From assembly GCA_032881465.1 (NCBI GenBank), contig CP126168.1:186001-250000 (forward strand): 64,000 nucleotides of DNA. The letters are read 5' to 3'. The position numbers were made by a program, and so were the translations under genes. The stretch comes from Parvibaculaceae bacterium PLY_AMNH_Bact1. Lineage in GTDB: Bacteria; Pseudomonadota; Alphaproteobacteria; Parvibaculales; Parvibaculaceae. Of this stretch, positions 1-9,330 are shown in pieces. The notes beneath the pieces are model-generated. The model saw only the letters and a list, made by a program, of their open reading frames with translations, searched no databases and was not told the origin of the DNA. The stretch's first letter is position 1, and each line of letters opens with the position of its first letter.

Positions 1-2
1 CC

Positions 3-125
3 GTATTGAAGGCGAAGATTGATGACCATTTTTCAGTGGTTGCAAAGTATGCCACCTATGATGGCCCCACTGGCGGACCAGTGGACCGTGACAAGGTTTG
101 GTTCCAGGTTGGATACAAGTACTAG
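3..125 (+). CDS. C-terminal fragment of an outer-membrane beta-barrel (porin-like) protein
   Basis: An open frame enters from the left edge and ends at TAG (123-125), giving about 40 residues with no start in the window. The visible tail alternates polar and hydrophobic residues (FSVVAKYATYDG, then DRDKVWFQVGYKY) and ends in aromatic/basic residues, as in final strands of outer-membrane barrels. The DRxKVWFQxxYKY ending recalls alginate-export/porin-type proteins, but the fragment is too short to name a family. It lies 15 bp before the end of the convergent Crp/Fnr gene. Confidence 0.55.
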   Translation, partial: VLKAKIDDHFSVVAKYATYDGPTGGPVDRDKVWFQVGYKY

Positions 126-140
126 GTAGGTCTTGGGAAA

Positions 141-839
141 TCAGATCTCTGAATCATCAATAAGAGGCGTAGGCTGAGCTAGCGCGCTCAGCTCTTCAGC
201 GTCATTGATGAGGACTTCTCGTCCGGTCATTTGGACCTGATGTTGTCTGAGAGTGCCAAAAGCACGGGAAAGATTTTCAGGCGTCATGCCTAGTAGAGAG
301 GCGAGCGTCTTTTTGCCATGGGGCAAGATGAGGCTGGCCTGTCCTCCCTGCAACTGTCTTTGTTGCAAAAGGTAGTTGGCAAGGCGCTCGGTTGTTGAGC
401 GCAGTTTTTGACCCTTCAGGGCTTTCATTAGACCCCGATAGTCACCTGCAAGCTCCTGGACGATGGTGCGCGAAAATTCCACGTCATCGTCCAATGCCTC
501 CCGGACGTTTGCTGCTGGAATGAGCAGAAGCTTGGTTTTCTGAACAGTTCTGGCCGATGCGAGATAAACTGCATCTTTCAGAACGGCCGCCAGAATGAAG
601 GTTGATAGGTTCCCGGCGACTTTAAGCGTCGTCTCACGCCCGTTGGATTCAGAAAACTGTTCCACAAGTCCCTCAATCACAACGTGGAGGAAGTCTGCGG
701 TGTCTCCCTCAGTGATGAGCTGCAGATGAGGGGGAAAGGTTTGCACATATGCGCCCTGCATCAGGTCGTCGAATGTGTCCTTGGAAAGATCTGAGAAGAG
801 CGTCAGTTGGCGAATGGTCTCGACTTCATCTGAGCGCAT
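141..839 (-). CDS. Crp/Fnr-family regulator without cysteines (DNR/NnrR/FtrB-like)
   Basis: A transcription factor with an N-terminal cyclic-nucleotide-type beta-roll, a long dimerisation helix and a C-terminal winged helix-turn-helix whose recognition segment includes ASLLGMTPENLSRAF. The protein contains no cysteine, so it cannot hold the oxygen-sensing 4Fe-4S cluster of true FNR. DNR/NnrR-type members sense NO and act on FNR-like boxes. It is divergent from the nar operon, whose upstream region carries such a box, so control of nar is a reasonable inference. The ATG at 839 (232 aa) is preferred to an upstream TTG at 902, which has no ribosome-binding site; an AGGGG lies upstream of the ATG. 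Confidence 0.85.
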   Translation of the reverse strand: MRSDEVETIRQLTLFSDLSKDTFDDLMQGAYVQTFPPHLQLITEGDTADFLHVVIEGLVEQFSESNGRETTLKVAGNLSTFILAAVLKDAVYLASARTVQKTKLLLIPAANVREALDDDVEFSRTIVQELAGDYRGLMKALKGQKLRSTTERLANYLLQQRQLQGGQASLILPHGKKTLASLLGMTPENLSRAFGTLRQHQVQMTGREVLINDAEELSALAQPTPLIDDSEI

Positions 840-979
840 TGTTCGATTCTTATCCCCTGCTGCTGTGTTCCGATCATCCGGGTCTTTCTTGATAAAAGTC
901 AAGATAGGAGAACGGATTTGTCAATCCAGAGATCGGTGGGTTCTACGCATTTCAAAATAATCGACACCTAATGACGCTC

Positions 980-1009
980 AATCACCTTCTTAGGGTATCC
1001 AAGGTGATT
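980..1009. repeat. 9-bp perfect inverted repeat upstream of narK1
   Basis: AATCACCTT (980-988) and AAGGTGATT (1001-1009) are exact reverse complements separated by 12 bp. The right arm overlaps the FNR-like box. It may be a second operator or a DNA/RNA hairpin; no matching regulator can be named. Confidence 0.45.
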
Positions 1010-1017
1010 CAGATCAA
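1004..1017 (+). promoter_or_regulatory. FNR/DNR-type box of the nar operon
   Basis: GTGAT-TCAG-ATCAA matches the FNR/DNR consensus TTGAT-N4-ATCAA at nine of ten fixed positions. It lies about 80 bp before the narK1 start, a usual place for an activating site, between the divergent Crp/Fnr gene and the operon. Anaerobic or NO-dependent activation of nar is inferred. Confidence 0.65.
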
Positions 1018-1095
1018 AGGTATATCCCCGAAATGTAGCGACCTTGTGGGTGAGCGCTACACGCTCTGAACGTTAAATGCAGGGGAATTGCCGAG

Positions 1096-2421
1096 ATGGA
1101 TGCGTTGCAAGGGGTCACACCAGGTCAGCAAAATAGAATGCTAGGCGCAAGTACACTGGCTTTCACAGTTTGTTTTGCGGTCTGGACGATCTTCTCGATC
1201 ATTGGTGTGAAAATCAAAGCCGACCTGGGCTTGAACGATACTCAGTTTGGCATTCTGGTGGCGACACCAGTGCTCACCGGATCGCTGTCGCGACTGTTTC
1301 TGGGTATCTGGGCAGATCAGTACGGTGGTCGGATCATCTTTGCGCTGCAAATGTTGACGACGGCGTTTGCGGTCTTCCTGCTGACTTTCGTCACCACCTA
1401 TCCCATGTTCATTGTCGCTGCGTTGGGTCTCGGCCTTGCCGGGGGTAGCTTCGCAGTTGGTGTGACCTACGTTTCGAAGTGGTACCCCAAAGAACGGCAG
1501 GGGACGGCTCTTGGCATTTTCGGGATGGGGAATGTTGGGGCTGCGGTCACCAATTTCGGTGCTCCCCTCTTGTTGGTCTGGGTTGGTGGTGAATGGCAGG
1601 GGGTCGCTCAGATCTACGCTGCGGTCCTTGTCGTCACAGCAGTCCTATTTTTCCTCTTTTCGAAGAACGACCCGGCGCTCGAGCAGCGCAAGCGGGAAGG
1701 TGTTCCCCATGAGAGCTTTGCACAGCAGCTTGAGCCACTGCGCTACGTTCAAGTTTGGCGTTTTGCTCTCTACTATTTCTTTGTATTCGGTGCCTTCGTT
1801 GCACTGGCTCTGTGGTTGCCTCGGTACTATGTGGGTGCCTACGGCCTGGAGCTGACGACTGCGGGCATGCTTGCTGCGGCTTATGCATTGCCCGGGTCTA
1901 TCTTCCGCGCACTTGGCGGGTGGTTATCCGATGTGTTCGGTGCGCGGCGCGTGATGTATTGGACGTTTATCGCATGTTTCATCGCTTGCTTTTTCATGTC
2001 CTATCCAGCGACAGACTACACAGTTGCGGGCATTGATGGACCCATCCAGTTCAACCTCACCATTCCGTTAGAGATTTTCGTTTTCCTGACAATCATCCTC
2101 GGCTTCTTCATGTCGCTGGGTAAAGCGGCAGTCTACAAACACATCCCAGTCTACTACCCCGACCATGTTGGCTCGGTTGGAGGGATGGTGGGCCTGATAG
2201 GTGGGCTTGGTGGGTTTTTCCTGCCTGTCGCATTCGGTTTCATGAATGACATGATCGGTGTGTGGACCAGTTGTTTCATGTTGCTGACGATCCTCATTGG
2301 GGTTGCGCTGACATGGATGCATCTGGCGATCCAAAGATTGGAACGGGAGAAAAATCCCTCTCTTGCAGAACCGGCTTTCTTGCCAGAACTGGAAGAAATT
2401 CAACGCGCCCAGGGTTCCTGA
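1096..2421 (+). CDS. narK1: Nitrate/nitrite MFS transporter, NarK1-type
   Basis: A 441-residue, twelve-helix major facilitator protein of the nitrate/nitrite porter family. It has the MFS loop motif RLFLGIWADQYGGR after helix 2 and glycine-rich nitrate-signature segments (GLGLAGGSFAVG and, late in the protein, GLIGGLGGFFLP). NarK1-type proteins are thought to import nitrate with protons, starting respiration before nitrite accumulates. AGGGG precedes the ATG at good spacing. It is the first gene of the nar operon, 21 bp before narK2. In some alphaproteobacteria the two porters are fused into one protein; here they are separate. Confidence 0.92.
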   Translation: MDALQGVTPGQQNRMLGASTLAFTVCFAVWTIFSIIGVKIKADLGLNDTQFGILVATPVLTGSLSRLFLGIWADQYGGRIIFALQMLTTAFAVFLLTFVTTYPMFIVAALGLGLAGGSFAVGVTYVSKWYPKERQGTALGIFGMGNVGAAVTNFGAPLLLVWVGGEWQGVAQIYAAVLVVTAVLFFLFSKNDPALEQRKREGVPHESFAQQLEPLRYVQVWRFALYYFFVFGAFVALALWLPRYYVGAYGLELTTAGMLAAAYALPGSIFRALGGWLSDVFGARRVMYWTFIACFIACFFMSYPATDYTVAGIDGPIQFNLTIPLEIFVFLTIILGFFMSLGKAAVYKHIPVYYPDHVGSVGGMVGLIGGLGGFFLPVAFGFMNDMIGVWTSCFMLLTILIGVALTWMHLAIQRLEREKNPSLAEPAFLPELEEIQRAQGS

Positions 2422-2442
2422 GCTGCATCACCGGAGATTGTT

Positions 2443-4050
2443 ATGGCTAAAGACTTAACGAATTGGAACCCGGAAGATGAGGCTCAATGGGCCTCATCTG
2501 GGGAAGCAATTGCACGCAGGAATCTCTGGATTTCTATTCCAAGCCTCTTGTGCGGCTTCGCCGTCTGGCTTTATTGGGGCATCATTACGGTTCAGATGAT
2601 CAATCTGGGTTTTGATTTCTCAAAGTCAGAACTGTTCACGCTTGCTGCTATTGCGGGCCTGACGGGGGCGACGCTTCGCATTCCATCGTCCTTTTTCATT
2701 CGTATTGCCGGCGGACGAAACACGATCTTCCTCACCACCGCGCTTTTGATTCTACCTGCGGCTGGAACGGGATATCTGTTGCAGGACCCCAATACGCCGC
2801 TCTGGCAGTTTCAGGTCATGGCACTCTTGTCTGGCTTTGGTGGCGGTAACTTCGCCTCCTCAATGTCCAATATCAGCTTCTTCTTTCCAAAGAAGGTTCA
2901 GGGGTATTCGTTGGGCATGAATGCTGGTCTGGGGAACTTCGGCGTTACGACGATGCAAATTCTCGTACCTCTGGTGATGACTGCCGCGATCTTCGGCGGT
3001 GAAGCGCTCGTGCTTGAAAACACATCTGGCACACTAATCGGGAAGATCCCGGCGGGCACAGAAACCTACATTCACAATGCAGGTTACATATGGGTTGTCA
3101 TCTTGGTGCCGCTTGTTGCCGCCATTTGGTGGGGCATGAACAACATCACAGACGATCATGTGTCACCCAATATCGGGTCGACGCTCGGTGCGTTCGGAAA
3201 AATTCTTGGCATGCTGACTATCGGTTTGGTGACGGCTATTGCGGGGCTCTGGTTGATGCTGCCAGAGAATGCCGGCGGTTCTGGGTTCAATGTCTCAAAA
3301 TGGCTTGTCTTGCCAGGCGTGATTGGCGCCACTGTTCTGTTGCTACGCCTCATACCGGGTACGGTGCGGACGAGCCTCGACCACCAATACAAAATCTTCG
3401 ACAACAAGCACACATGGGCGATGACGGTGATCTACACGATGACGTTTGGATCGTTCATCGGGTATGCAGCTGCCTTTGGTCTCGCGATTAAAGTCATCTT
3501 TGGCTACAGTCACATCATGGTGGATGGGGTAATGACCCATGACACGATCAACGTGAACGGTCCAAGCGCTTTGATGTTTGCCTGGACGGGCCCGTTTATC
3601 GGTGCCTTGATCCGCCCGGTCGGCGGGATGATTGCCGATAAATTGGGTGGTGCGAAGGTAACGCAGATTATCTCAGTGGTCATGGTGGCCTGTGCTCTGG
3701 GCGTGGCTTATTTCATGAAGCAGGCCTATGTCTCCGCAACGCCGGAAGACTATTTCATGCCCTTCATGGTCCTCTTTCTCATTCTCTTTGCGGCGACCGG
3801 CATTGGCAACGGATCAACGTTCCGAACCATTGCGGTGGTCTTCAACAAAGAACAAGCGGGTCCCGTTCTGGGGTGGACATCTGCGGTTGCTGCGTACGGT
3901 GCCTTCATCATCCCGCAAGTGTTCGGCGAACAAATCAAGGCGACAACGCCGGAGTATGCGCTCTATGGCTTCGCCGCTTTCTACACAATCTGCATTGTCA
4001 TCAATTGGTGGTTCTACCTTCGGTCGGACGCCTACGTGAAAAACCCATGA
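2443..4050 (+). CDS. narK2: Nitrate/nitrite antiporter, NarK2-type
   Basis: A 535-residue MFS transporter of the same family as the preceding gene but longer, with large loops. The nitrate-signature region reads LLSGFGGGNFASSMSNISFF followed by a GxGNFG stretch, typical of NarK2/NarU-type nitrate-nitrite exchangers. It most likely exports the nitrite made by NarGHI in exchange for nitrate. It sits 16 bp upstream of narG in one transcription unit. Having K1 and K2 in tandem ahead of narGHJI matches the Pseudomonas arrangement. Confidence 0.92.
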   Translation: MAKDLTNWNPEDEAQWASSGEAIARRNLWISIPSLLCGFAVWLYWGIITVQMINLGFDFSKSELFTLAAIAGLTGATLRIPSSFFIRIAGGRNTIFLTTALLILPAAGTGYLLQDPNTPLWQFQVMALLSGFGGGNFASSMSNISFFFPKKVQGYSLGMNAGLGNFGVTTMQILVPLVMTAAIFGGEALVLENTSGTLIGKIPAGTETYIHNAGYIWVVILVPLVAAIWWGMNNITDDHVSPNIGSTLGAFGKILGMLTIGLVTAIAGLWLMLPENAGGSGFNVSKWLVLPGVIGATVLLLRLIPGTVRTSLDHQYKIFDNKHTWAMTVIYTMTFGSFIGYAAAFGLAIKVIFGYSHIMVDGVMTHDTINVNGPSALMFAWTGPFIGALIRPVGGMIADKLGGAKVTQIISVVMVACALGVAYFMKQAYVSATPEDYFMPFMVLFLILFAATGIGNGSTFRTIAVVFNKEQAGPVLGWTSAVAAYGAFIIPQVFGEQIKATTPEYALYGFAAFYTICIVINWWFYLRSDAYVKNP

Positions 4051-4066
4051 AAACGGAGGGTGCGAT

Positions 4067-7000
4067 ATGAGCCATCTTTTAGATCGTCTCAATTTCTTCA
4101 AGAAAGACGCGGGTACCTTCTCCAATGGTCACGGTGTGACCACGCTGGAAGACCGGAAATGGGAAGAGGGTTACCGCAAGCGGTGGCAGCACGACAAAAT
4201 CGTGCGCTCGACCCATGGTGTGAACTGTACGGGGTCGTGCTCCTGGAAGATTTATGTGAAGGGCGGGATTGTCACCTGGGAAACCCAGCAGACAGACTAT
4301 CCACGTACACGGCCTGAACTGCCCAATCACGAACCGCGCGGTTGTTCCCGTGGTGCCAGCTACAGCTGGTACATGTATTCGGGCAACCGGGTGAAGTATC
4401 CCCTCGTGCGCAAGCGTCTGATGAAGCTTTGGCTCAAAGCGCGCGAGATCATGTCGCCTGTAGAGGCCTGGACTTCAATTGTTGAGGACCCAAAGAAACG
4501 CGCCTCCTATACCAAGCAACGGGGGCTTGGCGGATTTGTCCGCGGGCAGTGGGAGGTGACGAACGAAATCATCGCCGCCGCCAACGCCTACACCGCTAAG
4601 AAGTATGGACCGGACCGCGTGATTGGTTTCTCGCCTATCCCAGCCATGTCCATGGTCTCTTATGCTGCTGGATCGCGCTACCTGTCGCTGCTTGGCGGCG
4701 TATGCATGTCCTTTTACGACTGGTATTGCGATCTCCCTCCTGCAAGCCCGCAAACCTGGGGTGAGCAAACAGACGTCCCTGAGTCAGCAGATTGGTACAA
4801 TTCAGGCTTCCTCATGCTCTGGGGATCAAATGTGCCACAGACACGGACGCCGGACGCTCACTTCTATACCGAAGCGCGGTATCGCGGTGCAAAGAGCGTT
4901 GTTGTTTCACCAGACTATAGCGAAGCATCAAAATTCTCCGATGTCTGGTTACACCCAAAACAGGGAACGGATGCCGCTCTCGCCATGGCGCTTGGACATG
5001 TGGTGTTGCGTGAATTCCACCTCGACCGCCAAGCAGAATATTTCGAAGATTATTGCCGACAATACACCGACATGCCCATGTTGGTGCGTCTGGTGAAAAA
5101 GGATGGTCAGTACATCCCAGAACGATTTGTAAGGGCCAGCGATCTTGACAGCGATCTTGGTGAAGCCAACAACTCTGAATGGAAGACATTGGCCTTTGAC
5201 GAGACGACAGACAAAGTCGTTGTTCCCAAGGGCTCCATTGGCTTCCGGTGGGGCGAAGAGGGTAAGTGGAATCTCTCTGAGGAAGACGGTGGCAACAAAG
5301 GTACCAAGCTGAAAATGACCCTCATCATGGACGAAGACCATGATGACGTTGCCAATGTCGGGTTTCCTTACTTTGGGAACCGGGAGCATGATCACTTCGA
5401 GGGCACAGAGCACGAAAGTGTCCTGACGCGCCGCGTGCCGGTCAAAAAGATGCAGCTCAAAGAAGGCGAGGCAATCGTCGCCACTGTCTTTGACTTGTTC
5501 GCGGCCAATTATGGTCTTGATCGCGGGCTGGGCGGTGAAAACGTTGCTGCGTCCTATGATGAGGATGTGCCTTACACGCCTGCATGGGCCGAGCAGATTA
5601 CTGGTGTTCCGCGTGAGCACATTATCAGCGTTGCTCGGGAGTTTGCAGACAATGCAGAGAAGACCGAGGGCAAGTCCATGGTCATTCTCGGTGCTGGTCT
5701 CAACCACTGGTACCATATGGACATGAACTATCGCGGCATCATCAATCTGCTGGTGATGTGTGGGTGCATTGGCAAGTCCGGCGGTGGCTGGTCCCACTAT
5801 GTGGGCCAGGAAAAATTGCGTCCTCAGACGGGCTGGTTGCCATTGGCCTTTGGGCTGGATTGGGCGAGGCCGCCACGTCAAATGAATTCAACGTCATTCT
5901 TTTACGCACATAGCGATCAATGGCGCTACGAGACGTTGACCAGCGAGGACATTGTGTCGCCGACAGCTCCGGATGGGGATTGGTCTGGCACGATGATCGA
6001 CTACAACGTTCAGGCTGAGCGGATGGGCTGGCTGCCGTCGGCACCGCAGTTGAAAACAAACCCGCTGCAAGTGGCAAAAGATGCTGAGGCAGCAGGAAAA
6101 GACCCGAAAGAATACGTCGTTGAAGGTCTGAAAAATGGATCGCTCGAAATGTCCTGCGAGGATCCTGACGATCCCGCCAATTGGCCGCGCAACATGTTTG
6201 TGTGGCGCTCAAATCTTTTGGGGTCGTCCGGTAAAGGACACGAGTATTTTCTCAAACATCTACTTGGTACCCAACATGGTGTGCAGGGCAAGGATCTAGG
6301 AGAAGACGGTGGGCAGAAGCCAAGTGAAGTCAAATGGCATGAAGACGCGCCGGAAGGAAAGCTTGATCTTCTTGTCACTCTCGACTTCCGCATGTCGACC
6401 ACCTGTGTCTATTCAGACATCGTTCTGCCCACAGCTACCTGGTATGAAAAGAACGACCTCAACACATCAGACATGCATCCCTTTATTCACCCGCTGACAT
6501 CGGCGGCCGACCCAGCGTGGGAAGCCCGGAGTGATTGGGAGATATACAAAGGGCTGGCAAAGACATTTTCCGAAGTTGCTCCAGAAGTGCTGGGCGTGGA
6601 GAAAGATGTTGTCACCGTGCCGATCCTCCATGATACGCCCGGCGAAATGGCCCAACCCTTTGATGTTGCCGACTGGAAAACAGGCAAGATTGACCCGATG
6701 CCGGGCAAGACCATGCCGCAGATCGCGGTTGTGGAGCGGGACTACCCGAACCTCTACAAACGCTTCACTGCCCTAGGTCCTTTGATGGAAAAGGTCGGGA
6801 ACGGCGGCAAAGGTATTAACTGGAACACCGAGCATGAGGTTGAAGGACTCCGTGAATTGAACGGTGTGGTGACCGAAGACGGGGTTACCAAGGGTATGGC
6901 CAAGATTGAAAGCGACATCGATGCAACCGAGGTCGTACTCATGTTGGCGCCGGAAACGAATGGAGAAGTAGCTGTCAAAGCCTGGGATGCACTCGGCAAA

Positions 7001-7807
7001 CATACCGGTGTTGATCACAAGCATCTCGCCCTTCCAAAGGAAGACGAGAAGATCAGGTTTCGCGATATCGTTGCGCAACCCCGAAAGATCATTTCCTCTC
7101 CTACGTGGTCCGGTATTGAGTCAGAGCATGTCTGCTACAATGCAGGCTACACGAATGTGCACGAGCTCATTCCCTGGCGTACATTGACGGGTCGTCAGCA
7201 ACTCTATCAAGACCATCTGTGGATGCGTGCTTTTGGCGAAGGGTTTTGTGTTTATCGCCCACCCATTGACACAAAGACCGTCAAGCCAATCATCAATGCT
7301 AAAGACAATGGCAAGCCTCAATTGGTGCTGAATTTCATTACGCCGCACCAGAAGTGGGGTATCCACTCAACTTATACAGACAATCTGATGATGCTGACGC
7401 TCTCGCGGGGCGGACCCATTGTCTGGCTGAGTGAGTCCGATGCGGCAAGTGCGGGCATTGAAGATAATGACTGGGTCGAAGCCTACAATGTGAACGGAGC
7501 GCTTGTCGCCCGTGCTGTTGTCTCTCAGCGGATCAAAGAGGGCACCATCTTCATGTATCACGCACAAGAGAAGGTGGTGAATGTCCCTGGAGCTGAGACT
7601 ACGGGGCACCGTGGTGGCATTCACAACTCAGTTACGCGGGCAACGCTGAAACCGACGCACATGATTGGGGGATATGCTCAGCAGTCCTACGGCTTCAACT
7701 ATTACGGCACGGTTGGTTCGAACCGCGATGAGTTCGTCATTGTCCGAAAGATGGACAATGTCGACTGGCTCGACAGACCGACAATTTCAGCGGAGGCGGC
7801 GGAATGA
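4067..7807 (+). CDS. narG: Respiratory nitrate reductase alpha subunit
   Basis: The 1246-residue catalytic subunit of membrane-bound nitrate reductase carries bis-MGD molybdenum and the FS0 4Fe-4S cluster and reduces nitrate to nitrite on the cytoplasmic face. FS0 ligands are visible at His50, Cys54, Cys58 and Cys93, one residue off the E. coli positions 49, 53, 57 and 92. The molybdenum ligand Asp222 is conserved in the YCDLPPASPQTWGEQ segment. Length is normal for the family. It overlaps narH by four bases (ATGA). The neighbouring mobB fits its cofactor need. Confidence 0.97.
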   Translation: MSHLLDRLNFFKKDAGTFSNGHGVTTLEDRKWEEGYRKRWQHDKIVRSTHGVNCTGSCSWKIYVKGGIVTWETQQTDYPRTRPELPNHEPRGCSRGASYSWYMYSGNRVKYPLVRKRLMKLWLKAREIMSPVEAWTSIVEDPKKRASYTKQRGLGGFVRGQWEVTNEIIAAANAYTAKKYGPDRVIGFSPIPAMSMVSYAAGSRYLSLLGGVCMSFYDWYCDLPPASPQTWGEQTDVPESADWYNSGFLMLWGSNVPQTRTPDAHFYTEARYRGAKSVVVSPDYSEASKFSDVWLHPKQGTDAALAMALGHVVLREFHLDRQAEYFEDYCRQYTDMPMLVRLVKKDGQYIPERFVRASDLDSDLGEANNSEWKTLAFDETTDKVVVPKGSIGFRWGEEGKWNLSEEDGGNKGTKLKMTLIMDEDHDDVANVGFPYFGNREHDHFEGTEHESVLTRRVPVKKMQLKEGEAIVATVFDLFAANYGLDRGLGGENVAASYDEDVPYTPAWAEQITGVPREHIISVAREFADNAEKTEGKSMVILGAGLNHWYHMDMNYRGIINLLVMCGCIGKSGGGWSHYVGQEKLRPQTGWLPLAFGLDWARPPRQMNSTSFFYAHSDQWRYETLTSEDIVSPTAPDGDWSGTMIDYNVQAERMGWLPSAPQLKTNPLQVAKDAEAAGKDPKEYVVEGLKNGSLEMSCEDPDDPANWPRNMFVWRSNLLGSSGKGHEYFLKHLLGTQHGVQGKDLGEDGGQKPSEVKWHEDAPEGKLDLLVTLDFRMSTTCVYSDIVLPTATWYEKNDLNTSDMHPFIHPLTSAADPAWEARSDWEIYKGLAKTFSEVAPEVLGVEKDVVTVPILHDTPGEMAQPFDVADWKTGKIDPMPGKTMPQIAVVERDYPNLYKRFTALGPLMEKVGNGGKGINWNTEHEVEGLRELNGVVTEDGVTKGMAKIESDIDATEVVLMLAPETNGEVAVKAWDALGKHTGVDHKHLALPKEDEKIRFRDIVAQPRKIISSPTWSGIESEHVCYNAGYTNVHELIPWRTLTGRQQLYQDHLWMRAFGEGFCVYRPPIDTKTVKPIINAKDNGKPQLVLNFITPHQKWGIHSTYTDNLMMLTLSRGGPIVWLSESDAASAGIEDNDWVEAYNVNGALVARAVVSQRIKEGTIFMYHAQEKVVNVPGAETTGHRGGIHNSVTRATLKPTHMIGGYAQQSYGFNYYGTVGSNRDEFVIVRKMDNVDWLDRPTISAEAAE

Positions 7808-9330
7808 AAATTCGTGCTCAAGTAGGCATGGTCCTGAATTTGGACAAATGCATCGGCTGTCACACCTGTTCGGTCACCTGTAAGAACGTTTGGACGAACC
7901 GGGAAGGTGTTGAATATGCCTGGTTCAACAATGTGGAAACAAAACCTGGCATTGGATATCCTAAGGATTGGGAGAGCCAGAAGCGCTGGAATGGCGGTTG
8001 GACGCGGCGGCAAAATGGCAAGCTGCAACCTAAGATGGGCGCCAAGTGGCGCATCTTGGCGAAGATTTTCGCCAATCCCGATCTCCCTGAAATTGATGAC
8101 TATTACGAGCCCTTCACGTTCGACTATGAGCATCTGCAAAACGCCCCAGAAATGGAGGCGACGCCGACCGCACGGCCGCGATCTCTGATCACGGGCGAGC
8201 GGATGGAGAAGATTGAGTGGGGACCCAACTGGGAGGAAATTCTTGGCGGCGAGTTTGCAAAACGCTCTAAAGACTACAATTTTGAGGGCATCCAGAAGGA
8301 AATTTACGGCGAGTTTGAAAACACCTTCATGATGTACCTGCCGCGACTGTGTGAGCATTGCCTCAATCCAACATGTGCCGCAGCATGCCCCTCTGGCGCC
8401 ATCTATAAGCGTGAAGAAGATGGCGTTGTTCTGATTGATCAGGAAAAATGCCGGGGGTGGCGGATGTGCGTCTCGGGCTGTCCCTACAAAAAGATCTACT
8501 ACAACTGGTCTTCTGGGAAGTCCGAAAAATGTACTTTCTGCTATCCAAGGATCGAAGCCGGTCTGCCAACGGTATGTTCAGAAACCTGTGTCGGGCGTAT
8601 CCGGTATCTAGGTGTGATGCTGTACGATGCGGACCGTATTGAAGAAGCGGCCTCGGCAAAAGATGATGAGGACCTCTATCAAGCGCAGCTCGACATTTTC
8701 CTTGATCCCAACGATCCAGAGGTCATTGCTCAGGCGAAGAAAGATGGCATTCCAGACGCGTGGCTGAAATCTGCTGCGCAATCGCCGGTCTACAAAATGG
8801 CGATGGACTGGAAGGTGGCGTTGCCTCTTCATCCTGAGTATCGAACTCTGCCAATGGTCTGGTATGTCCCGCCATTGTCACCGATCCAGAACGCGGCCGC
8901 AGCCGGCAAGATTGGGTTCGACAAAGAGCTGCCAGATGTGCGCGCGCTGCGCATCCCGGTGAAGTACCTGGCAAACCTTCTCACAGCTGGCAAAGAAGAG
9001 CCGGTGGTACAGGCACTGGAGCGCATGATGTCCATGCGTGCCTATATGCGCTCAAAGACCGTAGAGGGAGTGCTCGATGAGAATCTAGCCACGCGTGTGG
9101 GGCTCACGGTGAACCAGATGGAGGACATGTACCACATCATGGCGATCGCCAATTATGAAGACCGTTTTGTCATCCCGACCTCACACCGTGAGCTGGCTGA
9201 AGATGCGTATGATCTTCGGGGAAGTTGTGGCTTTAGTTTTGGCAATGGCTGCTCTGGTGGGAGCTCTGATGCAAATCTCTTCGGAGCGCCGCGCAAAAAG
9301 ACCGTAACCACGCCAACGGAGGTGATGTGA
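7804..9330 (+). CDS. narH: Respiratory nitrate reductase beta subunit
   Basis: A 508-residue iron-sulfur subunit that wires electrons from NarI haems to NarG. The first cluster motif has Cys16, Cys19, Cys22 and Cys26 (CIGCHTCSVTC), at the same numbers as E. coli. Later come CEHCLNPTCAAACP, then CRGWRMCVSGCP, in which tryptophan replaces one cysteine as in the 3Fe-4S site of the family, and a final KCTFC with two further Cys. The protein is complete and starts within the narG stop. Confidence 0.97.
   Translation: MKIRAQVGMVLNLDKCIGCHTCSVTCKNVWTNREGVEYAWFNNVETKPGIGYPKDWESQKRWNGGWTRRQNGKLQPKMGAKWRILAKIFANPDLPEIDDYYEPFTFDYEHLQNAPEMEATPTARPRSLITGERMEKIEWGPNWEEILGGEFAKRSKDYNFEGIQKEIYGEFENTFMMYLPRLCEHCLNPTCAAACPSGAIYKREEDGVVLIDQEKCRGWRMCVSGCPYKKIYYNWSSGKSEKCTFCYPRIEAGLPTVCSETCVGRIRYLGVMLYDADRIEEAASAKDDEDLYQAQLDIFLDPNDPEVIAQAKKDGIPDAWLKSAAQSPVYKMAMDWKVALPLHPEYRTLPMVWYVPPLSPIQNAAAAGKIGFDKELPDVRALRIPVKYLANLLTAGKEEPVVQALERMMSMRAYMRSKTVEGVLDENLATRVGLTVNQMEDMYHIMAIANYEDRFVIPTSHRELAEDAYDLRGSCGFSFGNGCSGGSSDANLFGAPRKKTVTTPTEVM

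Noticed and set aside
4949-5881. Long minus-strand open frame (310 codons) inside narG
   Set aside because: It is antisense to a highly conserved, full-length narG and its translation resembles no protein; it is a by-product of codon bias.
7702-8358. Minus-strand frame of 218 codons across the narG/narH junction
   Set aside because: It overlaps two certain genes on the other strand and shows no recognisable domain.
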